Shown here: positions 1-6,335 of the stretch, one piece after another
Position numbering within the stretch: the stretch's first letter is position 1
How the letters are laid out: each line of letters opens with the position of its first letter
Assembly: GCA_023251195.1 (NCBI GenBank)
Contig: JAHEZG010000230.1
Span: forward strand, 1-6,448
Length of the DNA: 6,448 nucleotides
DNA from: Chitinophagaceae bacterium
GTDB lineage: Bacteria; Bacteroidota; Bacteroidia; Chitinophagales; UBA10324
Direction: 5' to 3'
Translations under genes and position numbers: made by a program
Notes under the pieces: model-generated
Databases searched by the model: none
What the model was told of the DNA's origin: nothing
The model's input: only the letters and a program-made list of their open reading frames with translations

Positions 1-1095
1 AACATTGTTGGTTTCTCCAATGAAAAAGTGACAGAATTAATGGATAATCCATTTCTACTCGCATCTCCTTCTCAAACATTTGCTACTATATTTTTTGTTT
101 TTCTTCTCTATTTCAAACTCTTGTTTTTTCCACAGCCGCTTACTTACGATTATTCGTTCAATCAAATTCCGTATCGAGATTTTAATGATGTGTGGGTTGT
201 TTTTTCATTATTAATTCATATTGGTTTGATTGGTTTTTGTCTTTTTAAACTAAAGACGAAAAATATTCTTGCTTACTGCATTCTGTTTTATTTGGCAAGC
301 CTGTTCATTGTATCGAACATAGTTTTCAATATCGGTGCTCCAATGGCTGAACGGTTTTTATATCAGTCGTCAATTGCATTTTGTTTAGCTATGGTTGTAA
401 TTTCAGAACAATTATTTAATTCTTTGAAATTAAATTCTTCACTTCAAAAAAAAATAGCCATCAGTATCTTAGTCATTATTTCAATTCCTGCTGGATGGAA
501 AACAATTACACGCAACGAAGTTTGGCGAACCGGACCAAGACTTGGTATGACCGATGTACTTACTTCAACAAATTCAGCCAGAGCAAATACTTATGCTGCC
601 GCTAATTATATTTCATTGATTGATACTTGCAATGATGAAACAAGAATAAAAAATTATTTGAAAAGAGCTGTAGAGTATTGCATAATCTCTGAAAAAATTT
701 ATCCGAAGTTTTATACCAACTTAATGTTATGGGGATTCGCTTATTCAAGACTGGATAGTTTAGAGCGGGCAGTTTCAGTTTGGAAGCAAGCTCAATTACT
801 TCAACCAAATTCCAGTTATGTAAACCAAAATCTGAAAACCATTTCTGATAAATATTTTAACATGGGATTGAATGAAGGAAATAAAAAAAATTATACTCAA
901 TCCATTTATTTTATCCGGAAAGCGATTGATATTGATGCATCAAATACAGAGTATTGGTACAATCTCGGCGGTGCTTATTTTACAATTAGTAATCTTGACA
1001 GCGCAGAAATAAGTTTTGCCACCGCATTGAAATTAAATCCAAATAACAAGCAAGCGAAACAAGGATTGGATGCAGTAGTATCGAGAAAAAATTAA
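1..1095 (+). CDS. TMTC-like membrane protein with C-terminal TPRs (5'-truncated by window edge)
   Basis: The reading frame is open to base 1, so the N-terminus lies outside the window; the GTG at 28 is an internal codon. Numbering the 364 visible residues from base 1, residues 14-60 carry an NPF...FFPQPLTYDYS..QIP pattern. This resembles the DUF1736 segment of TMTC (transmembrane and TPR) proteins. AERFLY near 116-121 matches another conserved position of that family. About five hydrophobic segments follow one another (roughly 27-45, 64-82, 88-108, 117-137, 152-167). Then comes a soluble region with TPR-like helices near 220-278 and two clearer TPRs near 285-318 and 319-352. The family is related to PMT-type glycosyltransferases: eukaryotic TMTC1-4 are linked to O-mannosylation, while bacterial members are mostly uncharacterised. 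The catalytic first loop is not visible here. By family topology the TPRs probably face the periplasm. iaaA starts 7 bases after the stop. The fold-level call is fairly sure; enzymatic activity is inference. Confidence 0.75.
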   Translation, partial: NIVGFSNEKVTELMDNPFLLASPSQTFATIFFVFLLYFKLLFFPQPLTYDYSFNQIPYRDFNDVWVVFSLLIHIGLIGFCLFKLKTKNILAYCILFYLASLFIVSNIVFNIGAPMAERFLYQSSIAFCLAMVVISEQLFNSLKLNSSLQKKIAISILVIISIPAGWKTITRNEVWRTGPRLGMTDVLTSTNSARANTYAAANYISLIDTCNDETRIKNYLKRAVEYCIISEKIYPKFYTNLMLWGFAYSRLDSLERAVSVWKQAQLLQPNSSYVNQNLKTISDKYFNMGLNEGNKKNYTQSIYFIRKAIDIDASNTEYWYNLGGAYFTISNLDSAEISFATALKLNPNNKQAKQGLDAVVSRKN

Positions 1096-1102
1096 AATAA
1101 TT

Positions 1103-2041
1103 ATGAGGAAGAAAAAATTTGCCATTGCGGTGCACGGAGGAGCAGGAACCATTTTGAAAAAATTGATGACTACGGAAAAGGAAAAGTTGTATAAAAAAGC
1201 TTTGACAATTGCTTTGGAAGTTGGCTATGATATTTTAGAAAAAGGCGGAACATCGGTTGATGCAGTGGAAGCCGCAGTTTATGAGTTAGAAAATTTCCCG
1301 TTGTTCAATGCAGGTAAGGGATCGGTGTTTAATCACAATGGTAAACACGAAATGGATGCTTCAATTATGGATGGTTCAACATTAAAAGCCGGAGCTGTTA
1401 CCTGCGTGAATCATGTTCGCAATCCTGTAGTACTTGCGCGTGAAGTCATGGATCATTCAGAACATGTTTTGCTTTCAGGAAAAGGAGCGGAGCAATTTGC
1501 TCGAATGAGAAAAATAAAATTGGAGAAGGATAATTATTTTTTTACCGATGAGCGATACAGGCAATTGCAGGAAGTTATAAATGAAGAAGGCGCACACCTC
1601 GACCACAACATAAATGTAAAAGAAAAAAAATTCGGTACTGTTGGGGCAGTAGCTTTAGATATAAATGGAAATTTGGCTGCAGCAACTTCAACAGGAGGAA
1701 TGACTAACAAAAGATTTGGGCGAATTGGCGACAGTCCGATTATTGGTTCGGGCACTTATGCTAATAATAATACCTGTGCAATTTCCTGCACCGGTCATGG
1801 CGAATTTTTTATTCGTGCGGTTGTTGCGTACGATATTTCGTGCCTTATGGAATACAAAGGCATGACCTTAAAGAAAGCGTGCAAAGCGGTTGTCAATACC
1901 AAATTGGTAAAACTCGGCGGCGAAGGCGGATTGATAGCCATAGATAAAAATGGAAATGTTGAACTTCCTTTTAATTCTGATGGAATGTATCGCGGGTATA
2001 AATCATCCGGTGGAAAAGAGTTGATTGCGATTTATAAATAA
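1103..2041 (+). CDS. iaaA: Isoaspartyl peptidase / type III L-asparaginase
   Basis: This is a plant-type asparaginase of the N-terminal-nucleophile hydrolase superfamily. It cleaves beta-aspartyl (isoaspartyl) dipeptides and L-asparagine, recycling damaged-protein fragments in the cytoplasm. The 312-residue length is normal. HGGAG lies at 11-15. The autocleavage site is GTVGAVA, with Thr179 as predicted nucleophile, giving an alpha chain (1-178) and a beta chain (179-312). The E. coli EcAIII catalytic and substrate residues all have counterparts at the same numbers: Thr179, Thr197, Arg207, Asp210, Thr230 and Gly231 (in STGG, GRIGD and CTGHGE). No signal peptide is visible, unlike secreted glycosylasparaginases of the same fold. 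The ATG lies 7 bases after the preceding stop, in an A-rich leader without a Shine-Dalgarno sequence, and the next gene starts 8 bases after its stop, so co-transcription is likely. All key residues are intact. The family call is very secure; the balance of peptidase versus asparaginase activity cannot be read from sequence. Confidence 0.97.
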   Translation: MRKKKFAIAVHGGAGTILKKLMTTEKEKLYKKALTIALEVGYDILEKGGTSVDAVEAAVYELENFPLFNAGKGSVFNHNGKHEMDASIMDGSTLKAGAVTCVNHVRNPVVLAREVMDHSEHVLLSGKGAEQFARMRKIKLEKDNYFFTDERYRQLQEVINEEGAHLDHNINVKEKKFGTVGAVALDINGNLAAATSTGGMTNKRFGRIGDSPIIGSGTYANNNTCAISCTGHGEFFIRAVVAYDISCLMEYKGMTLKKACKAVVNTKLVKLGGEGGLIAIDKNGNVELPFNSDGMYRGYKSSGGKELIAIYK

Positions 2042-2049
2042 AACAACTA

Positions 2050-3000
2050 ATGAAAATCAGCGGATTCACAATGGCGAAGAACGCGGATAAATTATATTAT
2101 CCGATTAAAGAAAGCATTGAATCCATTCTGCCGATGGTGGATGAGTTTGTGGTTGCCATTGGTGATAATGATGCTGATGATCGTTCATTGGAAAGAATAC
2201 AATCCATCAAATCTGATAAAATAAAAATCATTCGAACCAAGTGGAATTTGGAAAAATATTCCAGAGGAACAGAAAATGCACATCAAACAGATATTGCCAA
2301 AGAAGCTTGCACAGGAGATTGGCTTTTTTATCTGCAGGCCGATGAAGTTATTCATGAAAAATACCATAACACAATTGTTAAAAGATGCGAACAGCTATTA
2401 ACCGATTCTCGCATCGAAGGCTTGCTTTTTCGCTACAAACATTTCTGGGGCGATTATGATCATTATCTTTTATCGCACGGCTGGTATCCGAAAGAAATAA
2501 GAATCATTCGGAACAATAAAGAAATTCATTCGTGGCAATCCGCACAATCATTCCGCAGAATTCCTGCATTCGATTACAAGGATTATCGCCAGCACACCGG
2601 AACATATAAATTGAATGTGGCAACTGTTGATGCTGAAGTTTATCACTACGGTTGGGTTCGTCCGCCGCAATTAATGCAGAAGAAAAAAAAATCGTTAGAC
2701 ACCATTCACAAAGGCGAAAAGAAAGCAGAAGAATTATATACCACTCAAAAAAACTATTTTGATTACGGCCCGATGAAAAAAATAAAAATCTTTTCTGAAA
2801 CACACCCAGAAGTAATGAACGATTGGATAAAAAAATTCGACTGGAAAGATTTACTTGATTACACCGGGAATAAATTCCCCGATCGTGAATTATACAAACA
2901 CGAAAAATTGAAGTACCGAATTGTAACCTGGTTAGAGCAAAATGCTTTTGGCGGAAAAGAATGGTGGGGGTTTCATAATTATAATTTGATAAAGGTTTAA
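2050..3000 (+). CDS. GT2-like (GT-A fold) glycosyltransferase
   Basis: This 316-residue cytoplasmic protein has an N-terminal nucleotide-sugar-binding half. MKISGFTMAKNAD begins the first strand, an acidic cluster GDNDADDRS sits at 38-46 where GT2 enzymes have their first Asp motif, and WLFYLQADEV at 91-100 occupies the place of the DxD metal/UDP-sugar motif, with Asp98 and Glu99. The DxD is therefore a QADE variant, which I believe is usual in this subfamily. The C-terminal half is rich in Trp, Tyr and Lys, with a KKKK stretch at 211-214 and a characteristic end containing FGGKEWWGFHNYN at 300-312. There are no membrane spans, so it probably acts at the inner face of the membrane on a lipid-linked or soluble acceptor. 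It is last in a tight three-gene run with the TMTC-like gene, which suggests surface-glycan or glycoprotein assembly. Donor and acceptor cannot be predicted. No terminator is visible between its stop and the rpmI promoter. Confidence 0.8.
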   Translation: MKISGFTMAKNADKLYYPIKESIESILPMVDEFVVAIGDNDADDRSLERIQSIKSDKIKIIRTKWNLEKYSRGTENAHQTDIAKEACTGDWLFYLQADEVIHEKYHNTIVKRCEQLLTDSRIEGLLFRYKHFWGDYDHYLLSHGWYPKEIRIIRNNKEIHSWQSAQSFRRIPAFDYKDYRQHTGTYKLNVATVDAEVYHYGWVRPPQLMQKKKKSLDTIHKGEKKAEELYTTQKNYFDYGPMKKIKIFSETHPEVMNDWIKKFDWKDLLDYTGNKFPDRELYKHEKLKYRIVTWLEQNAFGGKEWWGFHNYNLIKV

Positions 3001-3069
3001 CCAAACAAAACCCAAAACACAATACCGGAGACGCCTAATTCAATATGAAAAACTATTATTATTTATCGT

Positions 3070-3099
3070 TTTGTAATGTAGATTCAAAACATATCTTTG
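3070..3099 (+). promoter_or_regulatory. Bacteroidota-type promoter of rpmI-rplT
   Basis: A -33-like TTTG at 3070-3073 is followed, after 18 bases, by TATCTTTG at 3092-3099. The second box matches TAnnTTTG, the -7 consensus of the primary sigma factor in Bacteroides and Flavobacterium, and the spacing is close to the usual value. Transcription should start about 5-8 bases downstream (roughly 3104-3107), leaving a leader of only about 14-17 bases before the rpmI ATG at 3121. The boxes are seen directly; the start site is inferred. Confidence 0.8.
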
Positions 3100-3120
3100 C
3101 CCGCTCAATTTTTTTGACCT

Positions 3121-3318
3121 ATGCCTAAAATGAAGACTAATTCCAGCGCCAAAAAGCGATTTCAAGTAACCGGCTCCGGAAAAGTAAAAAGGAAAAAAGC
3201 ATTCAAAAGCCATATCCTGACTAAGAAATCTCATACCCGGAAAAAGGAATTGGGGAAAGATGCAATTGTGCATAGCGCCAATTTTGCTCATGTTCAAAAA
3301 TTACTAGTAACTCTTTAA
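3121..3318 (+). CDS. rpmI: 50S ribosomal protein L35
   Basis: This 65-residue, very basic protein begins [14 protein letters not shown] and contains the signature run [18 protein letters not shown] at 16-33, so it is unmistakably bL35, a small late-assembling protein of the large ribosomal subunit. Its length is normal. The ATG at 3121 follows an AT-rich leader (TTTTTTGACCT) with no Shine-Dalgarno sequence, normal for Bacteroidota. It lies 57 bases before rplT and is transcribed with it from the promoter at 3070-3099. In most bacteria infC (IF3) directly precedes rpmI, but here the upstream neighbour is a glycosyltransferase and there is no sign of infC. The identity is certain; the operon arrangement is inferred from spacing and the flanking promoter and terminator. 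Confidence 0.99.
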   Translation: MPKMKTNSSAKKRFQVTGSGKVKRKKAFKSHILTKKSHTRKKELGKDAIVHSANFAHVQKLLVTL

Positions 3319-3330
3319 TCAATCAGAAAA

Positions 3331-3361
3331 GTTGGTTGTTGAATATTTCTGCAGCCGACAA
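3331..3361 (+). other. Possible alternative hairpins in the rpmI-rplT spacer
   Basis: GTTGG at 3331-3335 can pair with CCGAC at 3355-3359 (one G-U). Alternatively TTGTTG at 3336-3341 can pair with CGACAA at 3356-3361 (one G-U). The two pairings share bases 3356-3359, so they exclude each other. They sit 15-20 bases before the rplT start. The helices are short and may be chance; a role in L20 feedback control is only a hypothesis. Confidence 0.2.
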
Positions 3362-3375
3362 TAAAATAAAATAAC

Positions 3376-3723
3376 ATGCCTCGTTCAGTAAATGCCGTCG
3401 CCTCCCGTGCCCGCCGTAAAAAAGTTTTAGAAAGAGCTAAAGGATATTGGGGAACAAGAAGTACAAACATTGAAACTGCAAAAAACGCAGTTGACAAAGC
3501 GCTAGCCTATGCCTATGTAGGTCGCAAGCAAAAAAAGAGAGATTACCGTTCACTTTGGATTGTTCGCATCAATGCAGGAGTACATGAGCATGGTTTAACT
3601 TATGGTCGTTTCATTTCAGCATTGAAAAAACACAACATTGAACTCAACCGTAAAGTGTTGGCCGATTTAGCCATGAACGAACCGGTAGCTTTCAAAGCCA
3701 TCGTTGATAAAGTAAAAGCATAA
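3376..3723 (+). CDS. rplT: 50S ribosomal protein L20
   Basis: This 115-residue basic protein starts [24 protein letters not shown] and continues with the conserved [14 protein letters not shown] segment (49-62) and [15 protein letters not shown] (65-79). This identifies bL20, an early 23S rRNA-binding assembly protein. Its long basic N-terminal helix threads into the rRNA and the C-terminal globular part binds helices 40-41. The length is typical. The ATG at 3376 is preceded by an A/T-only run with no Shine-Dalgarno sequence. In E. coli and Bacillus L20 represses its own operon by binding a structured leader upstream of infC or rpmI; here the inferred leader before rpmI is too short for that, leaving only the 57-base rpmI-rplT spacer. 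A strong terminator follows the stop by 20 bases. The identity is certain. Confidence 0.99.
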   Translation: MPRSVNAVASRARRKKVLERAKGYWGTRSTNIETAKNAVDKALAYAYVGRKQKKRDYRSLWIVRINAGVHEHGLTYGRFISALKKHNIELNRKVLADLAMNEPVAFKAIVDKVKA

Positions 3724-3743
3724 AATACTTTTAAAAATATTTC

Positions 3744-3776
3744 AAAGCCGTCCGCTAAAGCGAGACGGCTTTTTTA
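3744..3776 (+). terminator. Intrinsic terminator of the rpmI-rplT operon
   Basis: A perfect 9-bp stem pairs AAAGCCGTC (3744-3752) with GACGGCTTT (3764-3772). Inside it, CGC (3753-3755) can pair with GCG (3760-3762) around a TAAA loop, leaving A3763 bulged. The 3' arm runs directly into a T-tract through 3775. This is a textbook rho-independent terminator 20 bases after the rplT stop. Read on the minus strand, the stem is followed by only three T, so it would be a weaker terminator for the converging oxygenase gene. Confidence 0.95.
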
Positions 3777-3820
3777 TTTTCATTTTTTTCAACTGAATAA
3801 TATCTAAACCTGAATATTTA

Positions 3821-4432
3821 TTAAGAAGTAAGCCATCCGGTAATGCTTACTCTTTGTTTATTCGTAACTGATACTTCATGTTCCAATTCATTACTTTTAA
3901 AAAAAACTGTTTTACCATTCACAGGAGAAATTTCAGTTGAGCACGGTTTGCAATCTTGATCCGATTTTAATTGATGAATTAATAATTGCCCGCCATCTTT
4001 AATCTTCCAATCACTATTCAAATAACTGATCATCGAAAATTTGCGTCTCTCATTATTCTGAAACTGATCAACATGTTTTTTATAAAAACTTCCTGCTTCA
4101 TACAATGTATAATGAAATTCGCATCCGGTTATTCCGGTATAACAGGTTAGGTTCAGATAGCTGATAAAATCATCCATCAAATCCAGAAATTCATTTTCAT
4201 ATTTATCAGCATGTTGCCTGTCGAGCCAGTAGATTGAATCGCTTCTCACTAATTTATCAAACACCAGTTTCTCAACATTACCTGTGCCTGCGGCAATCAT
4301 TAATTTTTTATTGTGTAAAGCCAGTAAATTTATTTTCAGCTGAGCGCCTAATTTCTCATTTATAAATTGGTTGCATATTCCAATCTTATTTTCAATGTAA
4401 CTGCTTATGAGTGTTTCAAATGCTGCTTCCAA
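3821..4432 (-). CDS. 2-oxoglutarate/Fe(II)-dependent oxygenase, prolyl 4-hydroxylase type
   Basis: This 203-residue protein matches the 2OG-Fe(II) oxygenase (P4H/SM-20-like) fold in its C-terminal half. The facial triad is visible as HVD (His120, Asp122) and His185 in ELEHEV. Arg194, in NKQRVSITGW, sits where the 2-oxoglutarate carboxylate is bound. SYLNSDW (136-142) and GGQL (147-150) are further family landmarks. Such enzymes hydroxylate proteins or small molecules using O2 and release CO2 and succinate; this one's substrate is unknown. It has no signal peptide or membrane span, so it is cytoplasmic. The start is taken as TTG at 4432: the frame has no ATG between an in-frame stop 18 bases upstream and Met45, and starting at Met45 would remove the N-terminal helical part. 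CKPC (161-164) lies between the core strands. TAA is followed in frame by a second TAA. It converges on rplT. A weak TAAAGGTA at 4449-4456 (minus strand TACCTTTA) is the only -7-like box seen. Confidence 0.85.
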   Translation of the reverse strand: MEAAFETLISSYIENKIGICNQFINEKLGAQLKINLLALHNKKLMIAAGTGNVEKLVFDKLVRSDSIYWLDRQHADKYENEFLDLMDDFISYLNLTCYTGITGCEFHYTLYEAGSFYKKHVDQFQNNERRKFSMISYLNSDWKIKDGGQLLIHQLKSDQDCKPCSTEISPVNGKTVFFKSNELEHEVSVTNKQRVSITGWLTS

Positions 4433-4528
4433 TAGTTTGTATATTGTTTAAAGGTAGTCTTAAGCAACTCAGTAATTTTTTTTAAAATAAATTTCCACCT
4501 GCATTGTTGCTTCCACTAAACTGAATTC

Positions 4529-4545
4529 AAAGAATAAAATTCTTT
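4529..4545. repeat. Perfect 7-bp inverted repeat (possible operator)
   Basis: AAAGAAT and ATTCTTT are separated by AAA, making a 17-base dyad about 70 bases upstream of the -7 box of the outer-membrane protein gene and about 100 bases from the oxygenase start. Its size suits a dimeric regulator, but in AT-rich DNA such dyads also arise by chance. No regulator gene is present in the window. Confidence 0.3.
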
Positions 4546-4556
4546 CTGGAAAATAA

Positions 4557-4582
4557 CCTGTTATAACAAGCAGGAATTTTTT
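4557..4582 (+). other. Small hairpin followed by a T-run (terminator-like)
   Basis: CCTGTT (4557-4562) can pair with AGCAGG (4569-4574) with one G-U pair and a 6-base ATAACA loop, followed by AA and six T (4577-4582). It looks like a weak plus-strand terminator, yet no plus-strand gene precedes it here. It might limit read-through or antisense transcription into the outer-membrane protein gene, or be chance. Confidence 0.25.
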
Positions 4583-4612
4583 CTTCAATGGTCAATTTAT
4601 CAAATCGCCCTT

Positions 4613-4620
4613 TACATTTG
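4613..4620 (+). promoter_or_regulatory. -7 promoter box of the outer-membrane protein gene
   Basis: TACATTTG matches TAnnTTTG exactly. No TTG or TTTG is found at the expected distance upstream (around 4590-4596), so the -33 element is poor or absent. The box ends five bases before the ATG at 4626, which would put the transcription start at or within a few bases of the start codon. Moderate support only. Confidence 0.5.
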
Positions 4621-4625
4621 TGTTC

Positions 4626-6335
4626 ATGAAATCATTCCTCAGTTTTGTTCTGTGCTCAGTATTATTCATACTCGTTTTTTCATCAGCCACCATAAAAGCA
4701 CAATCAGCATTTGTTCCGCTTGGAACTGATACCTATCGTTATCTTGACCGGTTGGAAATAAAGGCAGGAGTTTTTTTAACAGATATTCATACATCAGTTA
4801 AACCTTACAGAAGAGATAATATAATTAATGCTGTTCATCAGTTTGACACCATTTATCCTGCGGTTCGGTTTACCAGAACGGATGGAAAAATTTTAGAATA
4901 CCTGGATAATGATAACTCAGAATACATCGATAGTGATACTGTTAACAGCGATAATCCAATTTACTATTTCTACCGCACTAAGGCTGATTTTTATAGTGTG
5001 AAGTCGGACGATTTTATGATGCGAATTAATCCGGTGATTCAATTTGGAATAGGCGCCGATACTTTTAAAAATGATGGTGGCCGGTTTATTAACACAAGAG
5101 GGGTGGAGGCCCGTGGATGGATTTCGCAAAAAATTGCATTCTACATATACATTGGAGAAAATCAGGCGCGTTACACAAAGTATGTTCAGAACTATACAAA
5201 CAATGCAGGGGCTGTACCGGGCGAAGGATACTATAAAAATTTTAAAGGAACAGGAGTTGACTTTTTAACAACACGCGGGTACATTGATTTTACAGCGGCC
5301 AAACACATCAACATCACTTTCGGTCGCGATAAAAATTTTTTTGGAAACGGATACCGCAGTTTGCAGCTCTCTGATTTTTCTGAAGATTATTTATTTCTCC
5401 GTTTGAAAACACAAATCTGGAAGCTTGAATACACCAATGTTTTTGCCGATTTAACTTCTGATTTTTTAAGAGGGGGTGATCGACTTCTTCCAAAAAAATA
5501 TGCAGCCTTTCACCACCTTAGTTTAAACTGCTCAAAATTTTTGAATGCCGGATTGTTTGAAGGTGTGGTGTTTCACCGAAAAGACCATTTTGAATTTCAA
5601 TACCTGGTACCATTAATTTTTTATCGCGGAGTTGAGCAGGGTTTGGGCAGCCCGGATAATGCATTTATCGGAGCCGATGTTAAAATTAATTTCCTTCGTG
5701 CTTTTTCACTGTACAGTCAGGTAATGATTGATGACATGAATATTGCTGCGCTTCGAGCAGGTACAGGATATTGGGGAAATAAACTGGGTTCGCAAATCGG
5801 ATTAAAATATGTGGATGCGTTTACTGTAGAAAATTTAGATCTTCAATTTGAAGGAAATTGGGTTCGGCCTTATACATACACCCATCAGGATACTGTTTCA
5901 AATTTCACGCACTACAATCAGCCACTTGCACATCCGCTTGGTGCAAATTTCAGTGAGGGAATTGTGATTGCCCGTTACCAGCCAAGTGCTAATTTCTGGA
6001 TTACAGCAAAATGGTTTGATATAACCATGGGGCAGGATAGTTTAAAAGGTTCTGCGCCAAACATTACTTCAACCAATTATGGTGGTAACATCATGCAGAT
6101 TGCCACTGAACCTACCGTAAATTCTTTGTATGGAAATAAAATCGGACAGGGAGTTAAAACGCATTTATCCATTGGCGAATTAACTTTTACTTACATGCTG
6201 CGACACAATTTATTTTTAGATGCAGGCTTAACATACCGCGAAGCATTTTCAAAAGTAAGCCGATACAATGAAGGAGTTTTTTATTGGTATGCATCTGTCA
6301 GTCTAAATGTGCCTGCAAAGTTGATGGAGTTTTAA
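4626..6335 (+). CDS. Wzi/RemB-like outer-membrane beta-barrel protein
   Basis: Translation is taken from ATG at 4626, not the GTG at 4620 that overlaps the promoter box; this gives 569 residues. A signal peptide is clear: Lys2, a hydrophobic core at about 4-22, and likely cleavage after IKA (25) before Gln26, the usual Bacteroidota 'KAQ' pattern. The mature protein has alternating hydrophobic strands rich in Tyr, Phe and Trp and ends in strands FYWYASVSLNV (552-562), as expected of an outer-membrane barrel. The segment FGRDKNFFGNGYRSLQLSD (232-250) resembles the conserved core of capsule-assembly Wzi-like proteins and of the Bacteroidota family often annotated as gliding-motility protein RemB. 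Wzi helps anchor capsule at the outer membrane; RemB is an outer-membrane motility protein in Flavobacterium. I cannot decide between these roles, and no capsule or gliding genes are adjacent. The barrel and location calls are firm; function is inferred. The end strands and stop are intact. Confidence 0.8.
   Translation: MKSFLSFVLCSVLFILVFSSATIKAQSAFVPLGTDTYRYLDRLEIKAGVFLTDIHTSVKPYRRDNIINAVHQFDTIYPAVRFTRTDGKILEYLDNDNSEYIDSDTVNSDNPIYYFYRTKADFYSVKSDDFMMRINPVIQFGIGADTFKNDGGRFINTRGVEARGWISQKIAFYIYIGENQARYTKYVQNYTNNAGAVPGEGYYKNFKGTGVDFLTTRGYIDFTAAKHINITFGRDKNFFGNGYRSLQLSDFSEDYLFLRLKTQIWKLEYTNVFADLTSDFLRGGDRLLPKKYAAFHHLSLNCSKFLNAGLFEGVVFHRKDHFEFQYLVPLIFYRGVEQGLGSPDNAFIGADVKINFLRAFSLYSQVMIDDMNIAALRAGTGYWGNKLGSQIGLKYVDAFTVENLDLQFEGNWVRPYTYTHQDTVSNFTHYNQPLAHPLGANFSEGIVIARYQPSANFWITAKWFDITMGQDSLKGSAPNITSTNYGGNIMQIATEPTVNSLYGNKIGQGVKTHLSIGELTFTYMLRHNLFLDAGLTYREAFSKVSRYNEGVFYWYASVSLNVPAKLMEF

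Larger units (their letters stand above)
4433..4625. other. Divergent intergenic region between oxygenase and outer-membrane protein genes
   Basis: This AT-rich stretch of 193 bases separates two divergently transcribed genes and presumably holds both promoters. The plus-strand -7 box lies at its right end (4613-4620), and only a weak minus-strand candidate is seen near 4449-4456. It also contains two inverted repeats, listed separately. I find no convincing small gene or structured RNA. Confidence 0.8.

Noticed and set aside
28..30. GTG at 28 as the start of the TMTC-like gene
   Set aside because: The frame is open to base 1 and the visible protein begins inside a conserved domain, so this is an internal valine codon of a truncated gene.
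2504..3022. Long minus-strand ORF (172 codons) antisense to the glycosyltransferase gene
   Set aside because: It lies opposite a well-supported gene, its Cys/Phe/Arg-rich translation resembles no family, and it has no promoter signal: a shadow frame.
3045..3128. A 27-codon plus-strand ORF (MKNYYYLSF...) overlapping the rpmI start, a possible leader peptide
   Set aside because: It contains the rpmI promoter, so it would not be on the rpmI transcript, and its composition is just AT-rich sequence. No protein-like features.
3040..3297. Minus-strand ORF opposite rpmI
   Set aside because: It is antisense to the certain L35 gene and its promoter, and its composition is typical of a reverse shadow of a lysine-rich gene.
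3744..3772. The rplT hairpin as a full bidirectional terminator
   Set aside because: The minus-strand side has only three T after the stem, so it is a good terminator only for the plus strand.
4620..4625. GTG at 4620 as the start of the outer-membrane protein
   Set aside because: Its G is the last base of the TACATTTG box; ATG 4626 gives a standard signal peptide beginning MKSF.
5071..5268. Plus-strand ORF of 65 codons inside the outer-membrane protein gene
   Set aside because: It lies out of frame wholly within a well-supported gene and has no recognisable features.
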